Below, one piece after another: positions 16,912 to 26,321 of a stretch of DNA of 43,863 bases. A program made the translations under genes and the position numbers. Source of the stretch: Burkholderiales bacterium (lineage in GTDB: Bacteria; Pseudomonadota; Gammaproteobacteria; Burkholderiales; Burkholderiaceae_C); contig JAIXLP010000029.1 in the NCBI GenBank assembly GCA_026954015.1, forward strand, positions 119,137-162,999, in the 5' to 3' direction. The notes below the pieces were generated by a model. The model worked only from the letters and a program-made list of their open reading frames with translations, did not search any database and was not told the origin of the DNA. The first letter of the stretch is position 1. Each line of letters starts with the position of its first letter.

Positions 16912-17706
16912 CTAGCGCACGATGCCGCGCGTGGCACCGCGCAGGAAGTCGCCCAGCAGCGTCAGGTCTTCCTCGGCCTCGGGGTGGGTGTTGGCCAGTT
17001 CGTCGATCTGCGTGATGGCGGCGGCCAGCGTCAGACCCTCGCGGTAAAGCAAACGGTAGGCCTGCTTGAGCAGGGCGATGCGCTCGGCGGAGAAGCCCCG
17101 GCGGCGCAGCCCCTCGACGTTCAGGCCGCGTACCGCGAGCGGGTGGCCATCGACCATCATGAAGGGCGGCACATCCTGCGCGATGTGGCTGCCGAAACCC
17201 GCCATCACGTGCGCGCCGATGTGCGTGAACTGGTGCACGCCCGTGAGGCCACCGACGATGGCCCAGTCGCCCACGTGCACATGGCCCGCAAGCGTGGCAT
17301 TGTTGGCGAGGATGGTCTGGTGGCCCACCACGCAGTCGTGCGCGATGTGCACGTAGGCCATGATCCAGTTGTCGTCGCCGATGGTGGTCACGCCCCGGTC
17401 CTGCGCGGTGCCGATGTTGAAGGTGCAGAACTCGCGGATGGTGTTGCGCGCGCCGATTTCCAGGCGCGTCGCCTCGCCCGCGTATTTCTTGTCCTGCGGC
17501 ACGGCGCCGAGCGAGGCGAACTGGAAGATGGCGCAGTCCTCGCCTATCGTCGTATCGCCCTCGATCACGCAGTGCGCGGCGATGCGCGTGCGCGCGCCCA
17601 CGCGCACCCGGGGGCCGATCACCGTGTACGGGCCGACGGCAACGCCCTCGGCGAGTTCCGCGCCTGGCTCCACGAGCGCAGTGGGATGGATCAGGCCCAC
17701 GGTCAC
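16912..17706 (-). CDS. lpxA: UDP-N-acetylglucosamine acyltransferase
   Basis: LpxA transfers a 3-hydroxyacyl chain from ACP to UDP-GlcNAc, the first step of lipid A synthesis. The 264-residue protein is a left-handed beta helix of hexapeptide repeats starting at [13 protein letters not shown] and including [30 protein letters not shown] and [12 protein letters not shown], ending in the helical C-terminal domain ([15 protein letters not shown]). No ATG suits. GTG 17706 overlaps the fabZ stop (GTGA); GTG 17700 two codons later is equally possible. Either way translation is probably coupled to fabZ. Confidence 0.96.
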   Translation of the reverse strand: MTVGLIHPTALVEPGAELAEGVAVGPYTVIGPRVRVGARTRIAAHCVIEGDTTIGEDCAIFQFASLGAVPQDKKYAGEATRLEIGARNTIREFCTFNIGTAQDRGVTTIGDDNWIMAYVHIAHDCVVGHQTILANNATLAGHVHVGDWAIVGGLTGVHQFTHIGAHVMAGFGSHIAQDVPPFMMVDGHPLAVRGLNVEGLRRRGFSAERIALLKQAYRLLYREGLTLAAAITQIDELANTHPEAEEDLTLLGDFLRGATRGIVR

Positions 17707-18158
17707 TTGCCGGTGGCTTCGCCCACGTGGCGCATGGTGCACATGAGCTGCGCCTCGGCGGCTACTTCGTCCTCGACGCGGCCCACGCCGTTGAACTTCC
17801 ACACGCCGCCACGCACGCGGTCGATGGTGATGTCCAGGATGAGCTGATCGCCCGGCACCACGGGCCGCTTGAAGCGCGCGCCGTCGATGCCGACGAAGTA
17901 GTAGATGTTGTTCTCGTCCGGCACCTGGCCCATGGCGTCAAACGCGAGCAGACCCGCCGCCTGCGCCAGCGCTTCCAGGATCAGCACGCCGGGCATGACC
18001 GGGCGGCCCGGAAAGTGACCGGTGAAATAGGGTTCGTTGAAGGTGACGTTCTTGATCGCGCGGATGCGCTGGTTGCGCTCGAGCTCGACCACCTTGTCCA
18101 CCAGCAGGAAGGGGTAGCGGTGGGGCAGCTGGTTGAGGATGTATTGGATGTCCATCAT
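17703..18158 (-). CDS. fabZ: 3-hydroxyacyl-ACP dehydratase FabZ
   Basis: FabZ dehydrates 3-hydroxyacyl-ACP in fatty acid synthesis and so competes with LpxA and LpxD for the same substrate. The 151-residue hot-dog-fold protein shows [27 protein letters not shown] with the catalytic His, and [10 protein letters not shown] with the catalytic Glu. ATG 18158 overlaps the lpxD stop (ATGA); a second ATG follows directly. Placement between lpxD and lpxA is the usual arrangement and links phospholipid and lipopolysaccharide supply. Confidence 0.97.
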   Translation of the reverse strand: MMDIQYILNQLPHRYPFLLVDKVVELERNQRIRAIKNVTFNEPYFTGHFPGRPVMPGVLILEALAQAAGLLAFDAMGQVPDENNIYYFVGIDGARFKRPVVPGDQLILDITIDRVRGGVWKFNGVGRVEDEVAAEAQLMCTMRHVGEATGK

Positions 18159-19156
18159 GGTTCTTGCGGCCGATGGCCGTCCTGCAATCGTTGTTCAAGG
18201 GCCTGCACGCGCCCGCGCAGCTGATGCAGCTTGCTCAGCGTGGCCGCGTTCTTTTCCCAAGCCGCATTGTCGTCCATGGGAAACGCGCCGGTGTAGTGGC
18301 CGCCAGGCTGCGTGATGGAGCGTGTGACGAGCGTCGTGGCGGAAATGTGCGTGCGATCCGCAATCGTCAGATGCCCGACGATGGACGCCGCGCCCGCGAT
18401 GGTGCAGTGCGCGCCGATGCGCGTGCTGCCCGCGATCGCGGTGCAGCCTGCGATGGCGGTGTGGTGGCCGATGTGCACGTTGTGCGCGATCTGGATCAGG
18501 TTGTCGAGCTTGACGCCCTCCTCGATCACGGTGTCATCCAGCGCCCCGCGGTCGATGCAGGTGTTGGCGCCAATTTCCACATCGTCGCCTATCGTCACGG
18601 CGCCGAGCTGCTCGATCTTGATCCAGCGGCCTGCCTCGGGCGCGAAGCCGAACCCGTCGGCGCCGATGGACACGCCCGCGTGCACGATGCAGCGCGCGCC
18701 GATGCGGCAGCGCGCGCCCACCGTCACGCGCGACTTGAGCACCGTGTGCGCGCCGATCACCGCGCCGCGCTCGACCACGCACAGCGGCCCGATGCTGGCG
18801 CTGGCGTCAACCTGCGCCTCGGGGTGCACGACGGCGCTGGCGTGGATGCCGGGTTCGGCGACGAGCCCGTGCGCGCGCGCCCACAGCTGCGTGGCGCGCG
18901 CGAAGTAGGCGTAGGGGTCGTCGGTGACGATGCAGGCGCCGCGCGCGAGCGCCTGCGCGCGAAGCTGAGGCGCCACGATCACGCAGGCCGCGCGCGACGC
19001 GGCAAGCTGCGCCGCGTAGCGCGGGTTGTTCAAAAACGAAAGATCGGCCTCGGTGGCCGATTCGAGCGGCGCGATGCGGGCAATTGCGGTGTTGGCGTCG
19101 CCACCCTCGAGGCTGCCGCCCAGTGCGTCGACGAACTGCCCGAGCCGCAAGCTCAC
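18155..19156 (-). CDS. lpxD: UDP-3-O-(3-hydroxyacyl)glucosamine N-acyltransferase
   Basis: LpxD adds the second hydroxyacyl chain in lipid A synthesis. The 333-residue protein has an N-terminal uridine-binding domain ([16 protein letters not shown]), a hexapeptide-repeat beta helix ([47 protein letters not shown] with the catalytic His) and a C-terminal helix, [16 protein letters not shown]. It starts at GTG 19156, 22 bp after the skp stop; no ATG is suitably placed. It overlaps fabZ by 4 bp. Confidence 0.96.
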   Translation of the reverse strand: MSLRLGQFVDALGGSLEGGDANTAIARIAPLESATEADLSFLNNPRYAAQLAASRAACVIVAPQLRAQALARGACIVTDDPYAYFARATQLWARAHGLVAEPGIHASAVVHPEAQVDASASIGPLCVVERGAVIGAHTVLKSRVTVGARCRIGARCIVHAGVSIGADGFGFAPEAGRWIKIEQLGAVTIGDDVEIGANTCIDRGALDDTVIEEGVKLDNLIQIAHNVHIGHHTAIAGCTAIAGSTRIGAHCTIAGAASIVGHLTIADRTHISATTLVTRSITQPGGHYTGAFPMDDNAAWEKNAATLSKLHQLRGRVQALEQRLQDGHRPQEP

Positions 19157-19178
19157 ACCCCGAGCGCCCTGCGCCGCA

Positions 19179-19733
19179 TCACTTGCCGCCGTTGGCCGAC
19201 CCCGCGTTCATGGCCTTGATGACCTTGTCGGTGATGTCGTTCTTGGGGTTGATGTAGACCGCCTCTTGCAGGATCACGTCGTAGTGCTCGGACTCTGCCA
19301 CCTGCTTGACGATGCGGTTGGCCGCGTCGAGCACCTTGGCAAGCTCTTCATTCTTGCGCGCGTTCAGGTCTTCCTGGAACTCGCGGCGCTTGCGCTGGAA
19401 ATCGCGATCCTGGTCGGAGAGCTGGCGCTGCTGCGCCAGGCGCTGACTCTCGGACATGGTCGGCGCGTCACGCTCGAATTTGTCCGAGGCGCTCTTGAGC
19501 GCGTTGCCCATGTCCACGAGCTCTTTCTCGCGCTTGGAAAATTCCTGCTCGAGCTTGGTCTGCGCCGCCTTGGCGGTGTTGGCCTCGCGAAAGATCCGGT
19601 CGGTGTTGACAAAGCCTGCCTTGAAGCCCTGCGCCTGGGCGGGCGCCTGCGCCAGTGCGGGCACGCCAACCGCCATCAAGCTGGAAAGGACTAGGGCGGG
19701 GAGGCTGCGAAAAAGAAGGTTCATGGCAAACAT
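19179..19733 (-). CDS. skp: OmpH/Skp-family periplasmic chaperone
   Basis: Skp-like trimeric chaperones hold unfolded outer-membrane proteins on their way to BamA. The 184-residue protein has a Sec signal (ALA-Q cleavage near residue 30), a short beta segment ([14 protein letters not shown]), a long charged coiled-coil arm (about residues 55-135, rich in K, E, Q and R) and a closing beta segment [21 protein letters not shown] 19733 shares one base with the bamA stop (TGATG), which supports translational coupling. A second ATG (residue 4) is an alternative start. Confidence 0.95.
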   Translation of the reverse strand: MFAMNLLFRSLPALVLSSLMAVGVPALAQAPAQAQGFKAGFVNTDRIFREANTAKAAQTKLEQEFSKREKELVDMGNALKSASDKFERDAPTMSESQRLAQQRQLSDQDRDFQRKRREFQEDLNARKNEELAKVLDAANRIVKQVAESEHYDVILQEAVYINPKNDITDKVIKAMNAGSANGGK

Positions 19734-22030
19734 CAAAAGGAAGTACCGATCTGGAATTGGAGCCGCTGGATTTTATCGCCAGCGAACTTGCGCACCGGAT
19801 GTCCGAACGCCAGGCGCAGCGGCCCGAGCGGCGAAATCCAGCTGATGCCCACGCCCACCGACGCGCGCAGCTCGGAGAGCGACCATGGCTCGCTGTCACC
19901 GTACACGTTGCCCACGTCGAGAAACGTGTACCAGCGCAGCGTGCGGTCGTTGCCCGCGCCGGGGAACGGCCCCATGAATTCGGTGTTGAACGTGAGCTTC
20001 TTGGTGCCGCCGAGCACCGCGCCGGTCACGTCGCGCGGCCCGAGCGTGCCCTGGTCGAATCCGCGCACCGACCCGAGGCCGCCCGAATAGTAGTTCTTGA
20101 ACACCGGGAACGGCCGGCCACCCAGGCCCTTGCCGTAGCCGATCTCGCCGTTGAACGCCAGCGTGAACTGCTTGGTGAGCGGCACGTACTGCTGGTACTG
20201 GTAGCCGGCCTTGGCGTAGCGCGCGTCCCCCGCCACCGATACCTCGGCGCTCAGGCGCTGGTAGCGCCCGGAATTGGGCGCGAGCGCACTGTCGCGGTCA
20301 TCGCGTGACCAGCCTATCGTGAGCGGTACCGCCAAGCTCGAGCTGCCGTACTGATCCGCGTAGGCCAGGTAAGCGGCCGGAATGTTGGTGCCGGACTTGA
20401 TCTTGGTCTGCTCGACGCCGCCACCGAAGTACACGGTATCGACCTCGCTGAACGGCACGCCGAAACGCACGCTCGTGCCCGCGGTGACAAGCTGGTAATC
20501 GCCCCCCTGGTACTGGTAGGGGCGCTGCGTGCGGTAGTACACGTCGAAGGTGCGCGAGATGCCGTCACGCGTGAAATACGGATCGGTCGTGGAGAACACG
20601 ACGGTGCGGTTGTACTTGCCGGTGTTCACGTCGATGCCGAGCTGGTTGCCCGAGCCGAAGACGTTCTCCTGCTTGATGCCGAACGAGAGCGAGAGCTTTT
20701 CGGCGCTGGAAAAACCCGCGCCGAGCTGGATCATGCCGGTGGGCTTTTCCACAACGTGCACCACGAGGTCGAGCTGGTCGGGCGAGCCTGGCACCTCCTG
20801 CGTCTCGACGTTCACCTCGGTGAAAAAGCCCAGGCGGTCCACGCGGTCGCGCGAGAGCTTGATCTTGTCGCCGTCGTACCACGAGGCTTCGTACTGGCGG
20901 AATTCGCGGCGCACGACCTCGTCGCGCGTGCGGTTGTTGCCCTCGACGCGGATGCGCCGCACATAGGCGCGGCGCGACGGTTCGGCGCGCAGTTCGAGCT
21001 GCACGCGGTTGTTCTCGTGATCGACCTCGGGCACCGCCTCGACGCGCGCAAACGCATAGCCGAAACTGCCGAAGTGGTCGGTGAACGCCTTGGTGGTCGC
21101 GCTCACCTGGTCGGCGTTGTAGGGCTCGCCGGGCTTGATGGTGACGAGCGACTTGAATTCGTCCTCGCGGTCCAGGTAGTTGCCCGCGAGCGTGACGCCC
21201 GAGACCGCGTAGCGCGGGCCTTCGGTGATGTTCACGATGATGGAGATGGACTGCTTGTCCGGCGAGATCGCCACCTGCGTGGAGTCGATGCGGAAATCCA
21301 TGTAGCCGCGCGCGAGGTAGTACGAGCGCAGCGTCTCCAGGTCGGCGTTGAGCTTGGCGCGCGAATAGCGGTCGCTCTTGGTGTACCAGCTCAGCCACCC
21401 GCCGGTATCGAGGTCGAACAGGTTGGTGAGCGTGGATTCACTGAAAGCCGTGTTGCCGACGACGCTGATGTCCTTGATCCTGGCGGGCTCGCCCTCCGTC
21501 ACGGTGAACGTGAGGTTCACGCGGTTGCGCTCGATCGGCGTGACGGTGGTCACCACCTCGGCGCCGTACAGGCTCTTGTTGATGTACTGGCGCTTGAGTT
21601 CCTGCTCTGCGCGGTCGGCGAGCGCCTTGTCGAACGCCCGGCCCTCGACCACGCCGACCTCGCGCATGGCCTTCGCGAGCTGGTCCTTGTCGAATTCCTT
21701 GATGCCGGCAAATTCCACCTCGGCAATGGTCGGGCGCTCTTCGACCACAACGACGAGCACATTGCCCTGCGCCTCGAGCTTCACGTCCTTGAACAGGCCG
21801 AGCGCGAACAGCGCGCGGATCGCCGCGGAGCCCTTTTCGTCGGTGTAGTCGTCGCCGATGCGCAGCGGCAGCGAGGCGAAGATGGTGCCGGGCTCGACGC
21901 GCTGCAGGCCCTCGACGCGGATGTCCTGCACCTTGAACGGCTGCAACGCCCACGCCGTCTGCGCCACGAGTATCAGTGAGGCGGTGGCCAGCGTGGCGCG
22001 CAGCCCCAGCCTGTGCAATGGTCTATTCAT
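19733..22030 (-). CDS. bamA: Outer membrane protein assembly factor BamA
   Basis: BamA is the central outer-membrane insertase. The 765-residue protein has a signal peptide (ending AWA-L), five POTRA repeats from FKVQDIRVEGLQRVEPG to about residue 420 and a C-terminal 16-strand barrel. The barrel includes the family VRGF motif (GGLGSVRGFDQGTLGPRD), and the protein ends in Phe (FQIGTSF), the outer-membrane sorting signature. ATG 22030 is chosen; a longer frame would overlap rseP and lacks signal-peptide character at its start. The order rseP-bamA-skp-lpxD is the conserved one. Confidence 0.97.
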   Translation of the reverse strand: MNRPLHRLGLRATLATASLILVAQTAWALQPFKVQDIRVEGLQRVEPGTIFASLPLRIGDDYTDEKGSAAIRALFALGLFKDVKLEAQGNVLVVVVEERPTIAEVEFAGIKEFDKDQLAKAMREVGVVEGRAFDKALADRAEQELKRQYINKSLYGAEVVTTVTPIERNRVNLTFTVTEGEPARIKDISVVGNTAFSESTLTNLFDLDTGGWLSWYTKSDRYSRAKLNADLETLRSYYLARGYMDFRIDSTQVAISPDKQSISIIVNITEGPRYAVSGVTLAGNYLDREDEFKSLVTIKPGEPYNADQVSATTKAFTDHFGSFGYAFARVEAVPEVDHENNRVQLELRAEPSRRAYVRRIRVEGNNRTRDEVVRREFRQYEASWYDGDKIKLSRDRVDRLGFFTEVNVETQEVPGSPDQLDLVVHVVEKPTGMIQLGAGFSSAEKLSLSFGIKQENVFGSGNQLGIDVNTGKYNRTVVFSTTDPYFTRDGISRTFDVYYRTQRPYQYQGGDYQLVTAGTSVRFGVPFSEVDTVYFGGGVEQTKIKSGTNIPAAYLAYADQYGSSSLAVPLTIGWSRDDRDSALAPNSGRYQRLSAEVSVAGDARYAKAGYQYQQYVPLTKQFTLAFNGEIGYGKGLGGRPFPVFKNYYSGGLGSVRGFDQGTLGPRDVTGAVLGGTKKLTFNTEFMGPFPGAGNDRTLRWYTFLDVGNVYGDSEPWSLSELRASVGVGISWISPLGPLRLAFGHPVRKFAGDKIQRLQFQIGTSF

Positions 22031-22073
22031 GAATGAGGCGCTGGCCAACCTGCGCTGGCGCCGGCACGTAACG

Positions 22074-23438
22074 TCAGCCAAACAGCCGGATGAAATCGTT
22101 GAACACGGCGATGGACATCACCACCAGGAGCAGTGCGACGCCGCCACGCTGCAATCGCTCCATCCAGGCATCGGACACGCCCCGGCCGGTCACTCCCTCC
22201 CAAAGATAATACATCAGGTGCCCCCCATCGAGGACGGGCAGCGGCAACAGATTGAGCACCCCCAGACTCACGCTGATGAGCGCCAGAAACACCAGGTAGG
22301 CGGTGACCCCCATGTGCGCCGATTTGCCCGCGTAGTCGGCGATCGTGAGCGGACCGCTGAGGTTCTTCACCGACGCCTGCCCGATCACCATGCGCCCCAT
22401 CATGCGCAGCGTGAGTGCCGAGATTTCCCAGGTGCGCTGCACGCCCTTGACGAGGCCGTCCAGCGGCCCGTAGCGCACCATGAGCATCTCAGGCGCGGCG
22501 CCCACGTAGGCGCCGATGCGCCCGGTGGGTATGCCGTTCTCCTCGCGCACCTCGGGCGTGACGGGCAGCTCCAGCACCTGGCCCGCGCGCTCGATGCGCC
22601 AGCGCTGCGTGAGCGGTTCACCGCCGTGCACGCCGTCGCGGATGAGCTGGCGCAACTGCTGGCCATCGACCACGGCGGTTGCATCCACGCGCAGCACCAC
22701 ATCGCCCGCATGCAGCCCCGCACGCTCGGCCGCACCGCCCGCGATCACATCGCCCATCACGGGCCGCGTCCACGGGCCGGTGATGCCGATGCGGCGCAGC
22801 AGCTCGGCGTCGGGCTCGCGCGTGTCCAGGCCCTGCAGGCGCAGCGTGAGCGCGCGCTCGGCCGCGCCAGGCTGCGGCTGCACCACGAGGCGCACGTCCT
22901 CGCCGTCGAGCGCGCTGCGCGCGAGCAGCCAGCGCAGGTCGTCGAACGAGCGCACGGGCTCGGGCGTGGCTTCGCCCATCGCGGCGGCCAGCACGCGCTC
23001 GCCGCCCACCACCCCGGCCTGCTCGGCCACGGTGCCCATCGCGGGGCGTGCCAGGTAGGGCGCGGGTTCGAGCACGCCGATCCAGTTGACCACCGCGTAC
23101 AGCAGCACCGCCAGCACCAGGTTGGCGAGCGGCCCGGCGGCGACGATCGCCGCGCGCGAGCGCAGCGGCTGGTTGTTGAACGCGAGATGGCGTTCTGCGG
23201 GGTCGACCGGCGCCTCGCGCTCGTCCAGCATGCGCACGTAGCCGCCCAGCGGGAACAGGCCGATCACGTACTCGGTGGGCGAGCCCTGGGGCTGCCAGCG
23301 CGCGATCGGGCGACCGAAACCCACCGAAAAACGCAGCACCTTGACGCCACACGCGACCGCCACGCGGTAGTGGCCGTATTCGTGCACCGCGATCAGGACG
23401 GCCAGCGCGACGATGAAGGCAACGACGGTGAGCAGCAT
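22074..23438 (-). CDS. rseP: Site-2 intramembrane zinc protease RseP
   Basis: RseP cleaves anti-sigma factors such as RseA, and remnant signal peptides, inside the inner membrane. The 454-residue protein has the zinc motif HEYGH at 19-23 in the first helix, the GLFPLGGYVRM loop, two PDZ domains in the periplasmic part (about residues 115-320; GDVIAGGAAERAGLHAGDVV marks the second), and the third zinc ligand in LPVLDGGHL near residue 395. The ATG at 23438 fits the family's usual start. It begins after an intergenic space that holds a dispersed repeat. Confidence 0.96.
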   Translation of the reverse strand: MLLTVVAFIVALAVLIAVHEYGHYRVAVACGVKVLRFSVGFGRPIARWQPQGSPTEYVIGLFPLGGYVRMLDEREAPVDPAERHLAFNNQPLRSRAAIVAAGPLANLVLAVLLYAVVNWIGVLEPAPYLARPAMGTVAEQAGVVGGERVLAAAMGEATPEPVRSFDDLRWLLARSALDGEDVRLVVQPQPGAAERALTLRLQGLDTREPDAELLRRIGITGPWTRPVMGDVIAGGAAERAGLHAGDVVLRVDATAVVDGQQLRQLIRDGVHGGEPLTQRWRIERAGQVLELPVTPEVREENGIPTGRIGAYVGAAPEMLMVRYGPLDGLVKGVQRTWEISALTLRMMGRMVIGQASVKNLSGPLTIADYAGKSAHMGVTAYLVFLALISVSLGVLNLLPLPVLDGGHLMYYLWEGVTGRGVSDAWMERLQRGGVALLLVVMSIAVFNDFIRLFG

Positions 23439-23460
23439 CAGAGGGCCTATCTCAAAAACA

Positions 23461-23502
23461 GGAGTTGCTTGCGCTTATCCACCAACAATTTCATCTATTT
23501 TC
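23461..23502 (+). repeat. Dispersed ATAGCTG/GCGCTT repeat, diverged copy 4
   Basis: Located in the 103-bp gap between dxr and rseP. It keeps GTTGCTTGCGCTTATCCACC but has lost the second arm of the palindrome. It aligns without gaps to the other cores, and the flank TTTTCGGACCTGAAA also resembles family flanks. It is the weakest of the intergenic copies. Confidence 0.55.
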
Positions 23503-23541
23503 GGACCTGAAACCAGCCAGTGACCGGCGCGACGCGCTCCC

Positions 23542-24717
23542 TTATTGCAAGCGATCGATCTGCCCGGCCGCCACCGCGCGACTGCGTTCGTCGAGTGCCA
23601 GCAGGGCCTGCAGCGTACCGGCATTGGAGGGCACGACACTCTCCAAAGTTGCACGGTTGACCGCATGAATCTGGTCGAACCGGATACGCCGCTGCAAAAA
23701 CGCCGCCACCGCCACCTCGTTGGCCGCATTGAGCACCGCCGTCGTGCCCGGCGCGGCCGCGAGCGCCTGCCACGACAGGTGCAGGCCGGGAAAGCGCCGC
23801 GCGTCCGCCTCCTCGAAGGTGAGCGCGGCCATCTGCGCAAAATCGAGCGGCGCGGCGCCGCTCGCCACGCGCTCGGGCCAGGCCAGGCCCACGGCGATGG
23901 GCACGCGCATGTCGGGCGTGCCCAGCTGCGCGATGATGGACGCGTCCACGTACTGCACCATCGAATGGATGATCTGCTGCGGGTGGATCACCACCTTGAT
24001 TTGCTCCGGTGCGAGATCGAACAGCCAGCGTGCCTCGATGACCTCCAGCGCCTTGTTCATCATGGTCGCCGAATCGACCGAGATCTTGCGGCCCATCACG
24101 AAGTTGGGGTGCGCGCAGGCTTCGTCGGGCGTGACGTTGCGCAGCGTGGCCGGATCGCGCGTGCGAAACGGCCCGCCCGAGGCGGTGAGCAGGATGTGGT
24201 CGACGCGGCGCGCCCAGGCCGAGCGGTCCTCGGGCAGGCTCTGGAAGATGGCCGAGTGCTCGCTGTCGATCGGCAGCAGCGTCGCGCCGCCCTCCTTCAC
24301 CGCGCGCAGGAAGACCTCGCCGCCGACGACCAGCGCCTCCTTGTTCGCGAGCAGCAGGCGCTTGCCCGCGCGCGCCGCGGCGATGCAGGGCGCCAGGCCC
24401 GCCGCGCCGACGATGGCGGCCATGACGGCATCCGCCTCGGGGTGCGACGCTATTTGCTCAAGAGCATCTGGCGCTTGCAGCACCTGCGTGGGCAGGCCAT
24501 TGGCCTTGAGCTTTTCGGCCAGATCGCGCGCATGCGCGCCGCTCGCCATCACGGCATAGCGCGGCTTGAATTGCGCGCACTGCGCCAGCAGCGCATCGAC
24601 GCGCGTGGCGGCGCTGAGCGCAAAGACTTCGTAGCGGTCCAGGTGGCGGGCCACGACGTCCAGGGTGTTGGTGCCGATCGAGCCGGTCGACCCCAGTATC
24701 GTGAGGCGTAGTTTCAT
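23542..24717 (-). CDS. dxr: 1-deoxy-D-xylulose-5-phosphate reductoisomerase
   Basis: DXR (IspC) converts DXP to MEP with NADPH, the committed step of the MEP isoprenoid pathway, and is the target of fosmidomycin. The 391-residue protein shows the NADPH motif ILGSTGSIGTNTLDVV at the N-terminus, VMAAIVGAAGL, LANKEALV, LPIDSEHSAIFQ (metal and substrate binding), LTASGGPFR and MGRKISVDSATMMNK. The ATG overlaps the cdsA stop by ATGA. Its product feeds UppS, encoded two genes upstream. Codons at 24461-24502 may derive from a diverged dispersed repeat. Confidence 0.97.
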   Translation of the reverse strand: MKLRLTILGSTGSIGTNTLDVVARHLDRYEVFALSAATRVDALLAQCAQFKPRYAVMASGAHARDLAEKLKANGLPTQVLQAPDALEQIASHPEADAVMAAIVGAAGLAPCIAAARAGKRLLLANKEALVVGGEVFLRAVKEGGATLLPIDSEHSAIFQSLPEDRSAWARRVDHILLTASGGPFRTRDPATLRNVTPDEACAHPNFVMGRKISVDSATMMNKALEVIEARWLFDLAPEQIKVVIHPQQIIHSMVQYVDASIIAQLGTPDMRVPIAVGLAWPERVASGAAPLDFAQMAALTFEEADARRFPGLHLSWQALAAAPGTTAVLNAANEVAVAAFLQRRIRFDQIHAVNRATLESVVPSNAGTLQALLALDERSRAVAAGQIDRLQ

Positions 24718-25556
24718 GAGGGTGTGAACGACGAGATCATCAAGGCGAGCGGCAGCGTGGGCAGCAGCGCGTCCACGCGGTCGAGCACGCCGCCGTGGCC
24801 GGGCAGCAGGCGGCTGCTGTCCTTGGCGCCACTGCTGCGCTTGACGAGCGATTCGATCAAATCGCCCGCCACGCTCATGCTGCACAAGAACAGCACGCCC
24901 GGCACCAGCCAGAGCCAGCCGCGGCGCGCGAGCAGCGTGTAGAGGCTGGGCACGTCCGCCTGCCAGCGGCCATCCGCCCAGGCCCAGACGAGCGCGAGCG
25001 CGAGCACGCCCGCCATGCCGCCCCACACACCTTCCCAGCTCTTGCCGGGGCTGATCGCGGGCGCGAGCTTGCGCCGGCCGAAGGCGCGCCCGGCAAAGTA
25101 GGCAAAGATGTCCGCCGCCCAGACGAGGCAGAGGATGGAGAGCAGGAAGTTGACGCCGATCGCGCGCGCCTGCGCGAGCGCCAGCCACGCAAGCCACAGC
25201 GCCAGCACCCCGCCCACGACGCGCGCTGCGCGCGGCACCTGCGGCCACAGCGGCACGCCGCGCGCCAGCAGCCAGCCGCCCACCAGCACCCAGGCCGCGC
25301 CCGCGAGCGTCCACAGCCACGGCAGCGGCGCGGCGATCCAGCCCAGCGCCCAGCTTGCGCCGCACAGCACGCTGCCCACGAGCGCCAGCAGCAGCGACGG
25401 CGCCTGCGCCAGGCCGTTGAGCCGCCCCCACTCCCAGCACGCCGCGGCGATGAACACCAGCGTGACCGCCGCCAGCGGCACGAACGACGGATAAAACAGC
25501 GCGGGCAGCAGGATGGCCAGCAGCACCAGCGCGGTGAGGACGCGCTGCTTCAGCAC
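24714..25556 (-). CDS. cdsA: Phosphatidate cytidylyltransferase
   Basis: CdsA makes CDP-diacylglycerol from phosphatidate and CTP at the inner membrane, feeding phospholipid synthesis. The 280-residue protein has about eight hydrophobic segments and the family signature near the C-terminus: SVAGDLIESLVKRSSGAKD, followed by LLPGHGGVLDRVD. ISPGKSWEGVWGG is also typical. It starts at GTG 25556, overlapping the uppS stop by 7 bp, and overlaps dxr by 4 bp at its end, so the three genes are probably translated in a chain. Confidence 0.96.
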   Translation of the reverse strand: MLKQRVLTALVLLAILLPALFYPSFVPLAAVTLVFIAAACWEWGRLNGLAQAPSLLLALVGSVLCGASWALGWIAAPLPWLWTLAGAAWVLVGGWLLARGVPLWPQVPRAARVVGGVLALWLAWLALAQARAIGVNFLLSILCLVWAADIFAYFAGRAFGRRKLAPAISPGKSWEGVWGGMAGVLALALVWAWADGRWQADVPSLYTLLARRGWLWLVPGVLFLCSMSVAGDLIESLVKRSSGAKDSSRLLPGHGGVLDRVDALLPTLPLALMISSFTPS

Positions 25557-26248
25557 GGCGCGCCCCGCACCTGCTCGGAGGTGAGGCCGTAGCGCCGCTC
25601 GCGCGCGCAGAACGCGGCAATCGCCGCATCCAGCGCGGCCTCATCGAAGTCCGGCCAGAGCGTGTCGCTGAAGTACAGCTCGCTGTACGCCGCCTGCCAG
25701 AGCAGGAAATTGCTGATGCGCATTTCGCCGCCCGTGCGGATGAGCAGGTCGGGATCGGGCGCGTGCGCCAGGCTCATAGCCGTCTGCAGACTGGCCTCGG
25801 TGATCGCCTCGCCGCGCGCGGCCAACCCCGCGGCGGCCTGCGCGATATCCCAGCGGCCGCCGTAGTTGAAGCACACGTTGAGCTGCAGGCGCGCGTTGGC
25901 CGCGGTGGCTGCCTCGGCCTGCTCCAGCGCAGAGCGCATCGCCCCCGGCAGGCCTGAGCGCTCACCGACGAAGCGCAGGCGCACGCCGTCCTGCGTGAGC
26001 TGCGGTACCTCGCGCACCAGCGCCTTGCCCATGAGCTGCATGAGGCCGGAGACTTCGTCCTGCGGGCGGCTCCAGTTCTCGGACGAAAACGCAAACACCG
26101 TGAGCACCGCGATGCCGCGTGCCGCGCAGGCCTTGACGCAGCGGCGCAGCGACTCCACGCCCTGCCTGTGCCCGGCCAGGCGCGGCAGCAGGCGCCGGCG
26201 TGCCCAGCGGCCATTGCCGTCCATCACGATCGCGATGTGGCGTGGCAT
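25550..26248 (-). CDS. uppS: Isoprenyl (undecaprenyl) diphosphate synthase
   Basis: UppS builds the C55 lipid carrier for peptidoglycan and O-antigen by cis-condensation of isopentenyl diphosphate. The 232-residue protein begins PRHIAIVMDGNGRWARRR, with the catalytic Asp10 and the GNGRW motif, followed by FAFSSENWSRP, FNYGGRWDI, DLLIRTGGEMRISNFLLW and ELYFSDTLWPDF. ATG 26248 is chosen because a GAGG ribosome site precedes it by 6 bp. ATG 26290 is an alternative and would translate a tandem heptamer repeat into an extra 14 residues. Confidence 0.95.
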   Translation of the reverse strand: MPRHIAIVMDGNGRWARRRLLPRLAGHRQGVESLRRCVKACAARGIAVLTVFAFSSENWSRPQDEVSGLMQLMGKALVREVPQLTQDGVRLRFVGERSGLPGAMRSALEQAEAATAANARLQLNVCFNYGGRWDIAQAAAGLAARGEAITEASLQTAMSLAHAPDPDLLIRTGGEMRISNFLLWQAAYSELYFSDTLWPDFDEAALDAAIAAFCARERRYGLTSEQVRGAPC

Positions 26249-26261
26249 GGACGCCTCATCT

Positions 26262-26288
26262 GGCGTTGGGCGTTGGGCGTTGGGCGTC
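26262..26288. repeat. Tandem heptamer repeat upstream of uppS
   Basis: GGCGTTG is repeated three times head to tail (26262-26282), followed by a partial fourth unit (GGCGTC). It lies within the leader of uppS, or within its first codons if ATG 26290 is the start. Just beyond it, AACGCTG/AACGCTC at about 26306-26319 is another 7-bp duplication. Confidence 0.85.
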
Positions 26289-26321
26289 ATGGGCCGGGAC
26301 GACGAACGCTGAACGCTCAAC

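Noticed and set aside
24718-25644. dxr frame remaining open far upstream, as a possible 700-residue fusion
   Set aside because: The upstream part is antisense-frame noise over cdsA and has no domain. The ATG at 24717 gives the exact family start.
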